DNA from: Turnera subulata
Taxonomy: Eukaryota; Streptophyta; Magnoliopsida; Malpighiales; Passifloraceae
Direction of reading: 5' to 3'
Assembly (NCBI GenBank): GCA_028386065.3
Contig: JAKUCV010001453.1
Span: forward strand, 164,711-228,710
Length of the DNA: 64,000 nucleotides
Shown here in pieces: positions 32,933-45,736 of this stretch (the first letter of the stretch is position 1; every line of letters starts with the position of its first letter). The position numbers and the translations under genes are program-made. The notes below the pieces were generated by a model that worked only from the letters and a program-made list of their open reading frames with translations, did not search any database and was not told where the DNA came from.

Positions 32933-33310
32933 ATAGACTCTCCAATCCGATCTCGAACTACCTCAGACTCCGAGAACAACAGCTATATCGGTGACACTGC
33001 TTTCCCGACAAGCTCCGATGAAGAACCTCCGAAGAAACGCTTCAAGACGAACATCGTCGGTCTGAAAGAACACATGGTCGTCTCCAGCAGACGGCGAAAG
33101 AAGCGTACCAACAAGAGAGCTGAAGATCGGAAGGGCAAGGCAACGGCTGAAAGCAGCACTCCGCAGCAGACACTGACGCAGCTGAATGTCTCACTGAGGA
33201 AGATCAGCTCGGCGGTGATGCAGATAGAACAGGCGTGTGCGGAACTCTTTCCTCACATGAAAAACGTCCAAAAACTTGTAAAAGACCTAGAGAAGCATGT
33301 AACTCAATAG
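32933..33310 (+). pseudogene. Cassette ORF A, element D copy (start codon lost)
   Basis: 125-codon frame open to its stop. The start is ATA, not ATG (32933-32935); the first in-frame ATG is at 33074. EEPPKKRFK and SRRRKKR clusters and the C-terminal heptad region (LTQLNVSLRKISSAVMQIEQ) are kept. AATAAATAAAATAAG follows the stop. Confidence 0.78.
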
Positions 33311-34165
33311 AGTACTTCTTCTCCGTTGTAAACCGTTATGAAATAAATAAAATAAGTTTTCTTTTAAAATCAAAACTCTTATGTTACGAACTCTCGTGTT
33401 AAATAGAAAAATAAAACATCTCAAAGTAGATTAAAAATCAACAATAAGGATATAAAATCAAATGTAAAGAAATCAAAAATAAATCTCGTTTAACAAAACC
33501 AAAACATAAAGAAGTTAAAACAAAAACACATTTTCATGATCGGTGCTCGTATCGGACGTGAACATCCACGAACCCAAGAAACGTAACACGCGCAACTAAC
33601 GGTGACATCGGTTTCCCTCGTGAAAAAGACGTACGTTAACTCGCAAGGCAACGATCACGAGAGCGTCTTGTGTCCCTCGAAAGAATCATTATCCACTTGC
33701 TCACAAATTTCGCATGAGCCAAAATCGTTTGTCAAGTCTCGTATCCCTCCATGATGTCCGAACAGGTGTAAGCTTGTGGCACATGCACTCTACTCGAGGT
33801 ATGGCCCCATCAGTCTAGCCACAACGGTCACGAATGCATGTGATAAAAGATGCAAGAAAGAGTCATAAAAAGAAACGCCAAGGTAGTATGGGCGTTAGAA
33901 AATCGTGAGATGGAAAAGGGCTGAAAAACACTGGCATTTGTAGCCCGAAAAACGTATAAAGTAACGAAGCAATAAATGAAGCAACGGCAAAATTTTCAAA
34001 AACAACACCTTGAAAATCAAAAACAGTAATCACGCTCCCCATAAGAGTATAAAAGACGGAGCAGTGAGGTGTAAATCATCAAAATCATTTGAAAGCAAGT
34101 TTGTAACACGTTTAGAAAAATAAACACAAACACGTTCAGGAAAAACACAAAATCGCCAAGTCAGA
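33311..34165 (+). other. Cassette spacer and ORF B promoter of element D
   Basis: Collinear with the element A spacer throughout, with TATAAAAG at 34048-34055, 118 bp before the ORF B start position. The GATCACGAGAGCGTC block is at about 33653. Confidence 0.55.
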
Positions 34166-34479
34166 ATTCCTGCTCCATCATTCGTCTTCTTCGTCGAAGG
34201 TGCCAACCTAGGTAGAAGAAACCGGCTGGCCTACAGCATGATCAACGAGCGTCTAGAAGAACTACCGAACGAGCTCGGCAGAATGCCCCGTCTGGTCTTC
34301 GTCGACGAACTCTACTCGTCGATGTTCTTCGTCACTCACATGGAAGAGACGTTCTTCCTAGAGGACCATGGCACCCTGAGGACCTCCTTCTACAGCTCGA
34401 CAAACTCCGTCATGTTTTTCATCTCCGAAAGACTTCAGGAGTTCAACCTAGAGCCCACTTGCCATTTCCTGGAGCAAGG
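34166..34479 (+). pseudogene. Cassette ORF B, element D copy, 5' part
   Basis: Starts ATT where other copies have ATG (34166-34168). The frame is open through RLVFVDELYSS, TNSVMFFISERLQEFNLEP and CHFLEQG, then is cut by the insertion at 34480. Confidence 0.8.
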
Positions 34480-35680
34480 TATTAGTATAATATGCCCAAA
34501 AAGCCAATTATGGATGATTATTTGTAGTCATGTATACATATTAAGGTTATTCCAATAAGTATTGTTTATGAGATAAACGCTTGCACATACTTATAACCCT
34601 AGAATATTTCATATTCTTAAATTGTCCCTAGTCGATTATTATTATGGATGGGTTGTAATAATAAACTAAGACTAGCGTATGTTGAGAATTGCATATGTGA
34701 TATGAATTCTACATACGGGTACAAGTTGGAGAACTTGTGGACTGGACCGACCCACATAAGAAAGAAACATAGATTAAACATATACGAGATTGACATATTC
34801 CATGTCTCGTGTTTGATCTAGATAATGGGACGAAAGGACGATGACATGTTCCGAGGCATAGAGAATCAGTACTGATCTTGTCGTTCGGGTAGCAATGATG
34901 TGTTGCTAGACGCCGCTCTTTGCTTATAATTGTAAAATGAGTTTTTACAATTATTGCCGGACATTACAAGTGCCTACAGGGTCACACACATAGAACCGTT
35001 GATTCGAGCAGGTGGTTGAACCGTGGTTGGACCATGGTTGGACCGTGGTTGGACCGTGGTTGGACCATGGTGGAACCATGATCGTTTTTGGATCAATAAT
35101 TAATTGAATCATTGACCAGACATGAGTGTTTATGGTGGTGTGTTATCTGCTTGTCCATTAGTGGAGACAAGGTAATGATGGTCATTACCTTTGGGGCCTA
35201 GTGTTGGCCACTAAGGCTAATCACTAATGCATTATGGAGTGTGTGGGTTTTTGGGTGTGTGAACAGATCATACTCTCCTTCTCCCCTTTCTCCTTGCACA
35301 TTTTTGCAGACCAAAAAACACACCCCTTCCACCTTCTTCATTCTTTGTGAAAGAAAGAAGATAACCATACATACAAACACCACAAGGTTGTTGCTTCCGG
35401 TTTACTCTTGCTAGCACATCAGTCCGGGAGTGCTCGAGGTTTGATTCGTAGGACGATTTCAAGCCAATCACGGTTCGTGTGGATACTGTAGAGGAGCTAG
35501 GCCGTTGTCTTGCTCTTGCTGATTCCGTCCAGCATTTAGGTGAAAGATCCTAATACTACAGGTACGAAAATTTTGTTATACGGTTTATGCATGCTTCACT
35601 TGGTTCTTGGTTAAGTTTCCTTGCTTCCGCTGCATATTGTGCTTGTTATGAATGTCATAATAGCTCTAGGGAAACTTACA
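34480..35680. mobile_element. Insertion of about 1.2 kb in ORF B of element D, probably a solo LTR
   Basis: Flanked by CAAGG (34475-34479 and 35681-35685), a 5-bp target duplication. It begins TATTAGTATAATATGCCC and ends GGAAACTTACA, compatible with a TG...CA LTR whose first dinucleotide mutated to TA. It has no long open frame and no terminal inverted repeat. It holds an 11-bp minisatellite. The family is not recognised, and a non-LTR origin cannot be excluded. Confidence 0.6.
35012..35077. repeat. 11-bp minisatellite, about 6 units
   Basis: Units of the form RTGGTTGGACC in tandem with single-base variants. Confidence 0.9.
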
Positions 35681-36055
35681 CAAGGTACCTACTATCAGCT
35701 CTCGATGACTGCCCAAAGCATGCCCAAAATGACTCGATTACCCTCAACTTGGCCAAAGGCCCGACTACTGGTGTGGAACTGCAAAGGAGTCGCTAGGCGT
35801 TCCCAGGAGTTCTCGCGTACCCTGAGGAACTTGAAGAACCAGTACAAGCCAAGCATGGTTCTTCTCACGGAGACCCAGTGGCAACCTGAAGACGATCACG
35901 GTCTCATCCCACTTCGGTTCCATCAAGCAAACCAGTTCGAGCTTCCTGGCCAGAACAACGCAGGTGGCATGTGGTTCTCGTGGAGCGACATCATCACGGT
36001 CAACATCAACAATGACCCCAACAGCTTCAGGGTCAACGTCGTGCCGAGAAGATGA
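35681..36055 (+). pseudogene. Cassette ORF B, element D copy, 3' part
   Basis: Open from the break to the stop: YYQLSMTAQSMP, WNCKGVARRSQEF, LKNQYKPSMVLLTET, GGMWFSW, ending VVPRR. Same LINE-endonuclease-like order as other copies, with R-to-K in the WNCRG motif. Confidence 0.8.
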
Positions 36056-36323
36056 ATGTATTTTATTTTATAAAATATCAATGTAATATTTATGTTTGTA
36101 ATGATAATATTAGTATTATTAATAATATTTATGTTTCTGCATATTTATGGCATCATTACCTCTTATGTGTATGTTCTGCGACAGCTGGCGTCCCTTGACT
36201 GGATCCATAATGCACTAACTAAATGATATAAAATAATAAACAAATGGAGCGAACTATGCAAACAAGGACAACAAACACACAAAGACTGCCTAACAAGACC
36301 TGACGCCTGCTCCGCTACCAAAA
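36056..36323 (-). other. ORF B 3' flank and primer-binding end of element D
   Basis: Nearly identical to 17596-17868 of element A, including GACAGCTGGCGTCCC and the reversed TTTTGGTAGCGGAGC next to the LTR. Confidence 0.6.
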
Positions 36324-38862
36324 TGAAACGCCCCGACCCGTATTTACCGTACATAGTAAACACGTGCCGGAACTGTAACGACCCAACCAAACAAGCCCAG
36401 CATACAGTGTATATAACAGAAACTCGGGCTCAACAACCCCAAATAAAAACATCAATAACGTCATAACCGGCCCAATGGCCCAACAATAGCAATATAATGC
36501 ACAGCGGAAGACTTAATAACTCACAAAGACACTGTATGCGGCACATGATGCAAACTATGGATCCAAGTCCTGTCCAAGGGATAACGCCGCAGCCTGTCTG
36601 GAATGCACCAAACCTGTACCACAAATAACTCATCCTACGGGATGAAAGCCCACAGGTGAGGGGTGAGTCCGAAGTGCTCACCGACGAAGGATAGACAATC
36701 AATATGCAACACTACAATTACTCAAGGTCAAAAACAATAAGCATAAAAGCCAAACCAAAAGACAAGACCCAAAACTGGTCCAAGACCAAAAAACTTAAAC
36801 AAAAACCAATTTCCAATTTTATCTTTCCGGGCCCTGTCACGGATAAGCTAGGGGTCAGACCTGGTTATCAACATATTCCGGGTGCCAGACCAAATCAAAG
36901 AGAACCCAGGGATCGACATCCCAAAAATAAGAACCCAGGGATAGACATCCCAAATATAATCACGGGATGGACATCCCAAGCATAGACATGCTTATCACAA
37001 GTAACCCAGGTCATGGCCACCACAAAACAGTCTTAAACCATCGAGTCGTACCACTACTTACCACGTGACAATTATATTATCAACATTCAAAACCAAATCA
37101 CAAGGATCAACATCCCTAACCAAAATACCGGGATAGACATCTCATCCAAAACCTAGGATCGACATCCTTATCACAAATTATTATTTAGTCCATTATTCTT
37201 ATACCAAAAGGCACAAAGATAAACCTTCAAAAACTCAACGTACAGGGATAAACATCCCAAAACCAAATCAAGATACTGGGATAAACATCCTAAATGAAAC
37301 CACAGCAGAAGCAACAACCAACAGTGTAATAATCATCAAACACTATAACCGAGTAATACAGGCACATATTGAAGGAAATCCATCCTCACCTTGGCCGATT
37401 ACTCAACTCGGAGACAATGACCGGTCCCAAGCCGGCTCCTCGGGAAACTGCCCGATATCAAAACCTATACAATAAAACAACATCCTCACATTAATGCACA
37501 TAATAGGTATGCTATGATGCCAATACTGCGAAATAAACCCATCCCGGTTACATATCTTTTATTATTTCCCTTTACCGAAAATATTATACCATACGTATAT
37601 CCGAATATAATTTCGGTAGCATACTTTAATTAAAAATCTTTTAAAAATATTTCCATAAATTAATTATACTTTTCCCAAAATATATTCACCAAAATTTCCT
37701 TGAAAAATAATAGCATATTTATAATTTCTAGAAAATATATATAGTATTTATCTCTTTCTAAATATATATAATAATATTTTCCAACACAAAATATAATTAC
37801 CTTTAATTTTCAAAGTACATATATATATATATATATATTCCACAACCATAATTTTTCAGGGAAAATAATATATATATAAAATTTCCAGGAATTATTTTCA
37901 CGGTATATATATTTTTTTCCAAATAATAATAGTTTTTCTAAATCATAACTTAATTATTTATCAAAGTATATATATTTATATTTTTCTCAAAATACCAGAA
38001 TTAAATTGACCACAATTTTCTCAATGTGAATATATATTTTTTTTCAAAATTAAATTCCAAGAAATAAATAAATATGTATATATATATTTTTGTTTTTTTA
38101 AAATAAAACCGGACTGCCCAGGATCCAACCCAGGCACGACCTGGCCGCGACCCGCCCAGACGAATCGGGTCTCACCTTAGGAACGACGGTCGGCGGCACG
38201 ACAACGCGAGGGGAAACTGGCGCGGGCAAGAGGAGACGCTGGCGACGCGAGGAGCGGTGGAAGGGCGGCACTGCGTCGTCGGCAAGAGGCGGCAGCCGTG
38301 GAGAAGTCAGATCCGCGGGTTCTGTCGCGGGTCAATGGCTCCCACAGGCGTGTCTTTTTCTTTCTCTGTTTTTTTTTCTTTTCCTCTCTTTTTTTTCTTT
38401 TCCTCTCTTTTTTTTCTTTTCCTCTCTTTTTTTTCTTTTCCTCTGATATTTTTTTCTTTCTCTTTTTTTTTTCTTTTCCTCTCTTTTTTTTTCCTCTCCT
38501 CTTCCTTTCTTCTCCTGCTTTCTTCTTCTTTTATAAACCATGAAATTACTATTACACCTGTGAACTTCAATAATGCAGCTTGTTTGCATTATGGAGCGAG
38601 TCCGGTCCGGACCAGAAAATAACTGATACCCTCTTGGTTATTTTCCTGTGTGATTTTTCTGAGGATTCCGGGACCCGAAAAATACCAACTTTTGGTCCGT
38701 AAAATCCAAGGAAATATCTTGAGCGCGGGAAAAGTATCGGTTACGAAAAACGACGCCCGATTTACCTTGAATTAATTACCCAAGATTAATTCAACGGTAA
38801 ATCACGGGAAAAAAACTTTTACATTCCCGGTAAAAATCCAAATTTTTACCCGTGCTGTTACA
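36324..38862 (-). repeat. LTR of element D (right; 5' LTR in element orientation)
   Basis: 2539 bp. Palindromes at 36905-37290. The GC-rich block is truncated near 38350 and joined directly to a tandemly repetitive pyrimidine tract (38345-38530), consistent with a deletion relative to 29887-32744. Confidence 0.88.
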
Positions 38863-38867
38863 TACAG

Positions 38868-39513
38868 TCTGATCAACGAACGTCCAGAGGAACTACCAAG
38901 CGAGCTCGGCAGGATGCCTCGTCTGGTCTTCGTCGACGAACTCTACTGCTCCAGGTTCTTTGTCACTCCCATGGATGAGACGTTCTTCCTGGAGGATCAA
39001 AGCACTCTGAGAACCTCCTTCTACGGCTCGGCCAATTCCGTCATGTTTTTCATTTCTGAAAGACTTCAGGAATTCAACCTAGAGCCCACTTGCCAATTCC
39101 TGGACCAAGGCACCTACTACCAGCTTTCAATGACTGCCCAGAGCATGCCCAGAGTAACTCGGTTACCACCAACTTGGCCAAAGGCCCGACTACTGGTGTG
39201 GAACTGCAGAGGAATCGCTAGGCGTTCCTAGGAATTCGCGCGTACCCTGAGGGATCTGAAGAACCAGTACAAGCCCAACATGGTACTGCTCACGGAGACC
39301 CAGTGGCAGCCTGAAGACAATCACGGTGTCATCCCACTTCGGTTCCCTCCAGCAAGCCGGTTCGAACTTCCTGGCCAGAACAACACGGGTGGTATGTGGT
39401 TCTCGTGGAACGATAGCATCAGGGTTAACATTACCAATGACCATAATAGCTTCAGGTTCAATGTTCTGTGGCAAGCTGGCGTCCCTCGGCTGGATCCATC
39501 ATGTACTAACTAA
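38868..39513 (+). pseudogene. Cassette ORF B, element C copy, 3' part
   Basis: Resumes exactly after the duplicated TACAG. Motifs WNCRGIARRS, LKNQYKPNMVLLTET, GGMWFSW. One TAG at 39229-39231 (a CAG in other copies). The last residues differ: a deletion joins the frame to the downstream GGCAAGCTGGCGTCC stretch, so the normal VVPRR end is replaced by about 15 unrelated residues. Confidence 0.8.
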
Positions 39514-39612
39514 ATGTCACAAATGCAAAATGATAAACATATAGAGCGAGCTATGCACAAAAAATAAGCAAAACAATCACCCAAGGACCTACTGCCCGCT
39601 CCGCTACCAAAA
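39514..39612 (-). other. Primer-binding end of element C
   Basis: Short 3' flank of ORF B ending in the reversed TTTTGGTAGCGGAGCGG primer site next to the LTR. Confidence 0.65.
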
Positions 39613-41211
39613 TGAAACGCCCCGACCCGTATTTAACAGCCTCAGTAAACACGTGCCGGAACTGTACAACAGTAGATACAGTACAAGACACGGACCAACG
39701 GCCCAAAGATAATATCAAAATAAACATCAGAAATCTGGCCCTTCGGCCCAACATCAAAACACATCACCCAAACCCGGGAACCCAAATTATAGCACAGCGG
39801 AAGCAATTATAATCTCAAGACACCATATGCAAAACCTGATGCAATCTAATGGATCCGAGTCCTGCCCGAGGAATAACGCCGCAGCCTGTCTGGAATGTAT
39901 CATACCTGAACCACAAATAACCCAACCTACGGGGTGAAAGCCCGCAGGTGAGGGGTGAGTCCGAAGTGCTGACCAACCAAGGATAAATAGAGATATGCAG
40001 GCAACCATAATACTTTCGAAGAAAATACCAGCAAAAGACAACTCAAGAATCAACCAAATCATGACTGAGCCAAGACCAAAAGAATATTTTATTATTATTA
40101 CTAATTTTATCTTCCGGGCCCCGTCATGAATAAGCTAGGGTTGTACCAGGTTATCAACCTGTTCCTAGTGCCAGATCAAAAAGAACCCGGGATCAACTTC
40201 CAAATAACAAATCTCAGGGATCAACATCCCAATCAAACCGGCATTAACATGCCCATCACAACTAACCCAGATCATGGCCACCACAAAACAGTCTCAAACC
40301 ATCCAGTGACCTCTACTTACCACATGACAATTAAGTCATATCCATTCCAAAACCAAATCACAGGAATCGACATCCCAAACCCAAACCCAAAGACACGACT
40401 CACTTATTAACTTTTCCAATTTTAATATCCAGGCCCCGTCACTGCACAAGCTAGGGTCGTACCTGTTTATTAACTAATTCCGAATGCCAGGCCAAAAAAA
40501 CCCGGGATCAACAACCCAATAACAAACCAATCTGGGATCAACATCCCAATATCCAAATCAAACCGGGATCAACATTCCATAACCAAGAAACCGGCCATGA
40601 CACCAAAGAACTAGCCTCTAACCATCTAGTCGTACCACAACTTTCCGCGTGACAATAAAATCATCTTCTCAAATCAACTTTCAATTTCCATTTTCTTTTT
40701 CCCAATTATCCATATCACAGTTTATTCCAATTATCCAATCACAACTCAGTCTATCGACAACAATCACAATATCTATAACAGTCAAACAATTAACCAACTT
40801 CCTACTAACTTAAGTTATACAACAGATCAATCCATCAACAGTTTCATAGCATCAATTACTCACAATCCAACATCAATCACAACACAGTATCCAAGAAACC
40901 AATAACAGTCAACACAATAGTTCAATCAAGCAGAACAATATCAAAGAATCACACACAGTACCAACATCAACAAATCCATATCATCAAATATCCAACAATA
41001 ATATATATCATCACAATTTCCAATATTTATTTTCTCAAGTTATTCAACTTTCCATTATCACAAGTTAATCCACAGACTAAACCATCAACATTTCATAACA
41101 CCAATTATTCACAATTAACAGTTCAACATCAATTACAATACAATATTTAAAGAACCGATAACACAGTCCAACAACAACAACAACAATAACCATAGTAGTC
41201 AAATAACCAAC

Positions 41212-41272
<61 letters not shown>

Positions 41273-43400
41273 TCACAATTTCCAAACACCAATTACTCAC
41301 AGGTAGTATAACCAACAGTATATCAGCACACAATAGTTCAACCGAACAACTAGAACACACCAAGTATTATAGGCAACATATCAAGGGTTATCCATCCTCA
41401 CCTTAGCCGATTATCAGTTATGGAATCTCAACAGGTTCCAAAGCCAGTTCCTCGGAATACTGCCCGATACCAGCTCCTATATAGCAAATAACAAATGCAC
41501 ACATAAGATGCACATAATTGGTATGCCATGATGCCATAAACTGTAAATTAAGCATCATCCCCCTCGGTTACACGCCTCAATTATATTCATAAAATTATCT
41601 TTAATCGTTTTTAAATCTTTTCCGAAAATAATATATCGTACGTATATCCGAATATTACTTTGGTATTTAATACTTTAATTGAAACTCTTTCCAAATTACT
41701 TTTATGAAGATATTTATCGTTTCCCAAAAATATGGTTATCATAAAATAATTTTCCTAAGAAGATATACATTTTCAAAATTATTTACTTAAAATAATTATA
41801 CTTTTCCAAAAATATAATTATTATAACATAATTTTCCTGGAAATATAACGTATGCTTATACTCCCAAAATATTTTATGATATATGTATTCTTTTCTAAAA
41901 TAATTACTATATAGTAATTTTGCAAAGGATATAATTCATATTTTAATTACCTTAGTTTCTTGAAAATAATATAACATGATAATTACTTTATTTATTTTCA
42001 CAAAATATAACCATATACTATATATTTATTTTTCCCAGAAAATATATAATTTATATATATAAATGTATTTTTCCAGAATAAATTTATTATTATTATTATT
42101 TTAATTTCCGAACTGGGCCATGTATAACCCACAGGTCCAACCAAGGCCATGCTACAGCCCAGGCATACCCAAGTAGCAGGCCCAGGTCAGCAGTCCAAGC
42201 CCAAGCGCACAAGGGTCCAGATGCATCCGGGCAACCCGACCAAGAGTCATGACCCGATGGCGGGAACGGGTCACTCACCCACATGCTACAGATGGCGCGG
42301 CGGCTGTTGGCAGTGCGATGCGACGAGCGAACGGCGGCAACGCGGGAACGGAAGTGAGGCGACGAGGTGGAGGCTACATCTGATCGGCGCGGCGACAGAG
42401 ATGGTTGCAGGTGCTCGCGGCGGCGGCGAGGAGAGGAAACGCGAGGGAAAGAGACGGTGGATCCGGGCGGCTCTGCTCGTCAGGTCTCCACAGAACGGTG
42501 ATGCGAGGAAGCCGGCGTCGGGGCTGCTGGTGCGTCGGCGAGGAAGAGAGGAGAACTATCGTCGGGCAGCGTGGAGATGAAGAGAGACGCTCTGCTGCTG
42601 ATGTTGCGGTCGTCGCGAGCAGACGAGGAGGCGGCGCCGAGTAGCACCTGGCGGAAGGGAAGAAGAGAAGGTGGTGGTGCTGCGGTTTGGGGAGGCTCGG
42701 CCGGTGGTGGTGCAGATGGTGATGGTGTCGGGTGGTCTCGGGTTGTGTGTGGTGTGGTGGTCTCGGTGGCGGCGGCGGTTCGGTCACGGGTAGGAGAAGA
42801 AAGGTGATGGGGGTGATGATGAGGTGGCGGGTTTTGGATGGTGTGTTTGTTGTTTTTTTTTTCTTGGTTAATCTGTGTGATTTGCAGGTACTGGAAAAAA
42901 AAATAAAGCTGCAGGTGAAACTTTGCAGAGGAGAGGATGAAGGTGTGGAGGCTGGTATGGTGGCTATGGGTTGCAGATAGAAGAAAAAGAGACCCTGGGT
43001 TGTGTGTTTACAGGAGGAAGAAGAAGAGATGATGTACACTGGGAGTAGATGAAGGCACGAGTATCACAGGAGAAAGATAAGTCACAGGCATAACAGGAGA
43101 AGGCGGCTACAAAACTCAATTATGCAGTCGTGTACCGTCCGGACCAGAAATTAACTGATATAGCACATTAGTTATATTTCTGGTGTGGTTTTCTGAGGAT
43201 TCCGGGACCCGAAAAAAAATACCAACTTTGGTCCGTAAAATCCACTGAAAAATCCCTAGTGCGGGAAAAAACTCGGTTTCGAAAAACGATGCCCGATTTA
43301 CCTTGAGTTAATTACCCAATATTAAATTCATAGGTAAATCACTGCAGGAAAACTTTTACAGTCCCGGTAAAAATACCAAATTTTTACCCGGGCTGTTACA
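39613..43400 (-). repeat. LTR of element C (right; 5' LTR in element orientation)
   Basis: 3788 bp, closely similar along its whole length to 24349-28094. Palindromes at 40184-40580, a long (AT)n run at 41215-41270 where the partner has only a few units, and a GC-rich block at 42110-42800. Confidence 0.88.
41215..41270. repeat. (AT)n microsatellite
   Basis: 28 AT units. The partner LTR has about 6 at the same place (25980-25993). Confidence 0.95.
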
Positions 43401-44020
43401 AAAAATCAATGGAGTCTTAAACCTTTAAGTAAAAAATCATGTAATTCTAAATCTTTCAAAATTGATATTTAAGTCTTAAACCTTTCAATAAGTGAACAAA
43501 ACTAGTCCTAAAAATATTTTCTGCCAAAAAGAGTTGATGTGGCCATTAAGTCTTGCCACTCCATAATCCATATAGGCAAATGAGGTGGCCAGCATGAAAA
43601 CGACGAGAAGGTTTACTGCCATTTGTCCCGCTAAAAGTTCCCCCCATTAAATTTTCTATTAAAATCTCCTGCTATTTTTGTTAACCTAGGTCATGTATTC
43701 ATTTCAAAGTAGAATCCATATAGGCAAATGTTGTGGCCAGTATGATAATGATGAAAAAATTTACTTCCATTTTATCCTGCTAAAAATTCCCTCTATTAAA
43801 ATTTTTATTAAAATCTCTCGCTATTTTTATTAACATAGGCTATGCATTCATTTCAAGCAGTTTAAAATAACTCATCATATATTCTTGCAAGAGTCCTTTG
43901 AAATTGTAACTCTAAATTTCAACAGTAATTAAAAATATAATAAAAGTTGAAAGGTTTAGGACTCAATTGATTTTTGCTTAAACATTTAGGACTCAAAATG
44001 CCCTTATCCCAAAAAGGATG

Positions 44021-44853
44021 TGTTATGGGTTAGGGTCATTCGTGAAAATTATTGAAGGACTAACCAACCAGCCGTACCAACTTCTTTGGCTTGACCTTCT
44101 CGATAAAGGATATTTACCCCGCACGGCCCACTACAAGAGGAGCCCAGGCTCGAATATGGAGTCCAAGCCCAACAAGCCCAACTTGCTCGAAAAGACCGCT
44201 ATAAGACACCCGCTCTATAAATATCCCCCCAAAGCCCCTTTTTTCGACATAATATAATTTAAAAATATCTAGGCTCAGACACTATTCACGTCCGTTTTAA
44301 CCATAAACAAACCACCCTATCAATAACAAAGCAGACTTAATGACTAATATATAATATAGATTATTTTTTTAATTAATAGGTGTTATTATAGCATATCTTT
44401 TGATTGTTTATATAATAAAATGTTTAAAAAATAAAAAAATTTATTTACGGAGAATCGAAGCTAGAACAAGCAACGTTGTTCTTATTTTACGTAATAAATT
44501 TCTTTACAATACTTTATACCTCTTTTTTTAGGAAAAAAATTTATAACTTGTATATGTATGAATAATATATTTCTAATAAATTTATTTAATATAGAAAAAT
44601 TTAGAGTAAATAAAACACAAAATAATTGTTATAATAATTCAAAAAATGATAACAAGCTCTATTATCTTTAAATTAATCTATATAAATATGCTACTCAAAA
44701 TTAATGATATGATCCTAAGTCTAATGTACCAAGTGAAAAAATGATTAAAAGATAATTTTATAAGAATAAAATAAATAAGTAGTAAATTTAATTATAGAAG
44801 AATCAGTTCTCGTGAAAAGTGTCAGTGAATCATTAATTAAATAAGAATGAATA
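44021..44853. other. Spacer between the foldback MITE and the Gypsy element
   Basis: AT-rich, no supportable gene. The stretch 44030-44260 is less AT-rich with GCCCAACAAGCCCAACTTGC and CTCTATAAATATCCCCCC (a TATA-like box), which may be a solo LTR or promoter fragment of an unrecognised element. Confidence 0.4.
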
Positions 44854-45736
44854 TGATACAGCAACACTACCAGAACAAAGCTAGATAGCACCTCCTTATC
44901 AATCGAGTCATCAAGATCAGAAAATCAATTCAACCAAGGGTTTCAGCAACTACCTCTATCACCTCAAAACAAAACAAAGTTGTTAGACAACAATAGAGCA
45001 ATAATCGCTAGGAATCTTGAACAAGCTACAAGCAAATAAATTACTTGATAAGTAAATAAAATCCCTTAAATAAACCAAGAGAATCACTCTCTTAAAGATT
45101 GAATCACTCAATCAATAAAACCTCAAAGGCAAACTTTATTATCAAAATATCATGTGTGTAAAATATGAGCCCAAAGGGTCTTATGTATACTAGTCTAATA
45201 CTAAACCATAATAGACTTAGACTTTGTAACTAAAATAATAAAATAAAATAAAATAAAAGGACTTTATGTTACTATTCATGTAGTAACCCTAACTCCTAAG
45301 TGGGTTGGATTTGTAATTCCAATTCCCTGATTAACTAGGCTAAAATAAATAAAAATAAACCCAACTTAAATAACTAAAGCCCAACAATTAATGACCCAAA
45401 TAACAAAGAAAACCCATGCCGAATTTTATCAATTGTTTTATATAATAAAAATCGGCAATTATTCAATAAAAGTAATTGGATATGTCGATTTGAGTTAAAG
45501 CAACCCAAATCGACTAGGCTGTGTCTCCAATGATTGAGACACATGTTGGCTTCTTCTTGTACTCCTCTCCAAACTTTATCATCTTGTCTTTTTGTAATTA
45601 TTGATTAATCTAAGCTTGAGCAAAGTGTAACATGTGATTCTTGATCATCTTCAATCGAGCCCTTGTGATTGGTCCTTGAGGCAAGCTAATGGTGCCATCA
45701 TCCCCTTCAGTTCCACTTGGTGCTTGCTTGCTTGCA
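44854..45736 (-). repeat. 3' LTR of the Gypsy element
   Basis: 883 bp, partner of 61406-62301. It begins on the minus strand TGCAAGCAAGC directly after the polypurine tract. Confidence 0.88.

Larger units (their letters stand above)
29887..38862 (-). mobile_element. Non-autonomous Gypsy-type LTR retrotransposon D with antisense cassette
   Basis: LTRs at 29887-32744 and 36324-38862 with a perfect 5-bp target duplication TACAG (29882-29886 and 38863-38867). It sits inside ORF B of element C. Minus orientation by the same primer-site and purine-tract criteria. The interior (32745-36323) carries ORF A and ORF B on the plus strand and a later 1.2-kb insertion. No gag or pol. Confidence 0.92.
24349..43400 (-). 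mobile_element. Non-autonomous Gypsy-type LTR retrotransposon C with antisense cassette, split by element D
   Basis: LTRs at 24349-28094 and 39613-43400. Flanks AAAAG (24344-24348) and AAAAA (43401-43405) are a plausible target duplication with one mismatch. Same ends, primer-like site and purine-tract junction as elements A and D, and the same minus orientation. The interior, with D removed, is about 2.5 kb and holds ORF A and ORF B on the plus strand and no gag or pol. Confidence 0.85.
24250..44010. mobile_element. Mutator-like foldback MITE, split by element C
   Basis: The left end begins GGGATAAGGGTATTTTGAG (24250) and the right end is the inverted CAAAATGCCCTTATCCC (ends 44010). Flanking copies AAAAAGAATG (24240-24249) and AAAAAGGATG (44011-44020) form a 9-10 bp target duplication with one mismatch, the Mutator size. 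Both arms repeat GAGTCCTAAACCTTT-type units in opposite orientations. Removing the 19-kb element C leaves a non-coding element of about 0.7 kb. Confidence 0.75.

Noticed and set aside
44018..44257. 79-codon open frame at 44018-44257
   Set aside because: No motif, and it begins within the MITE target duplication; most likely chance or transposon-derived.
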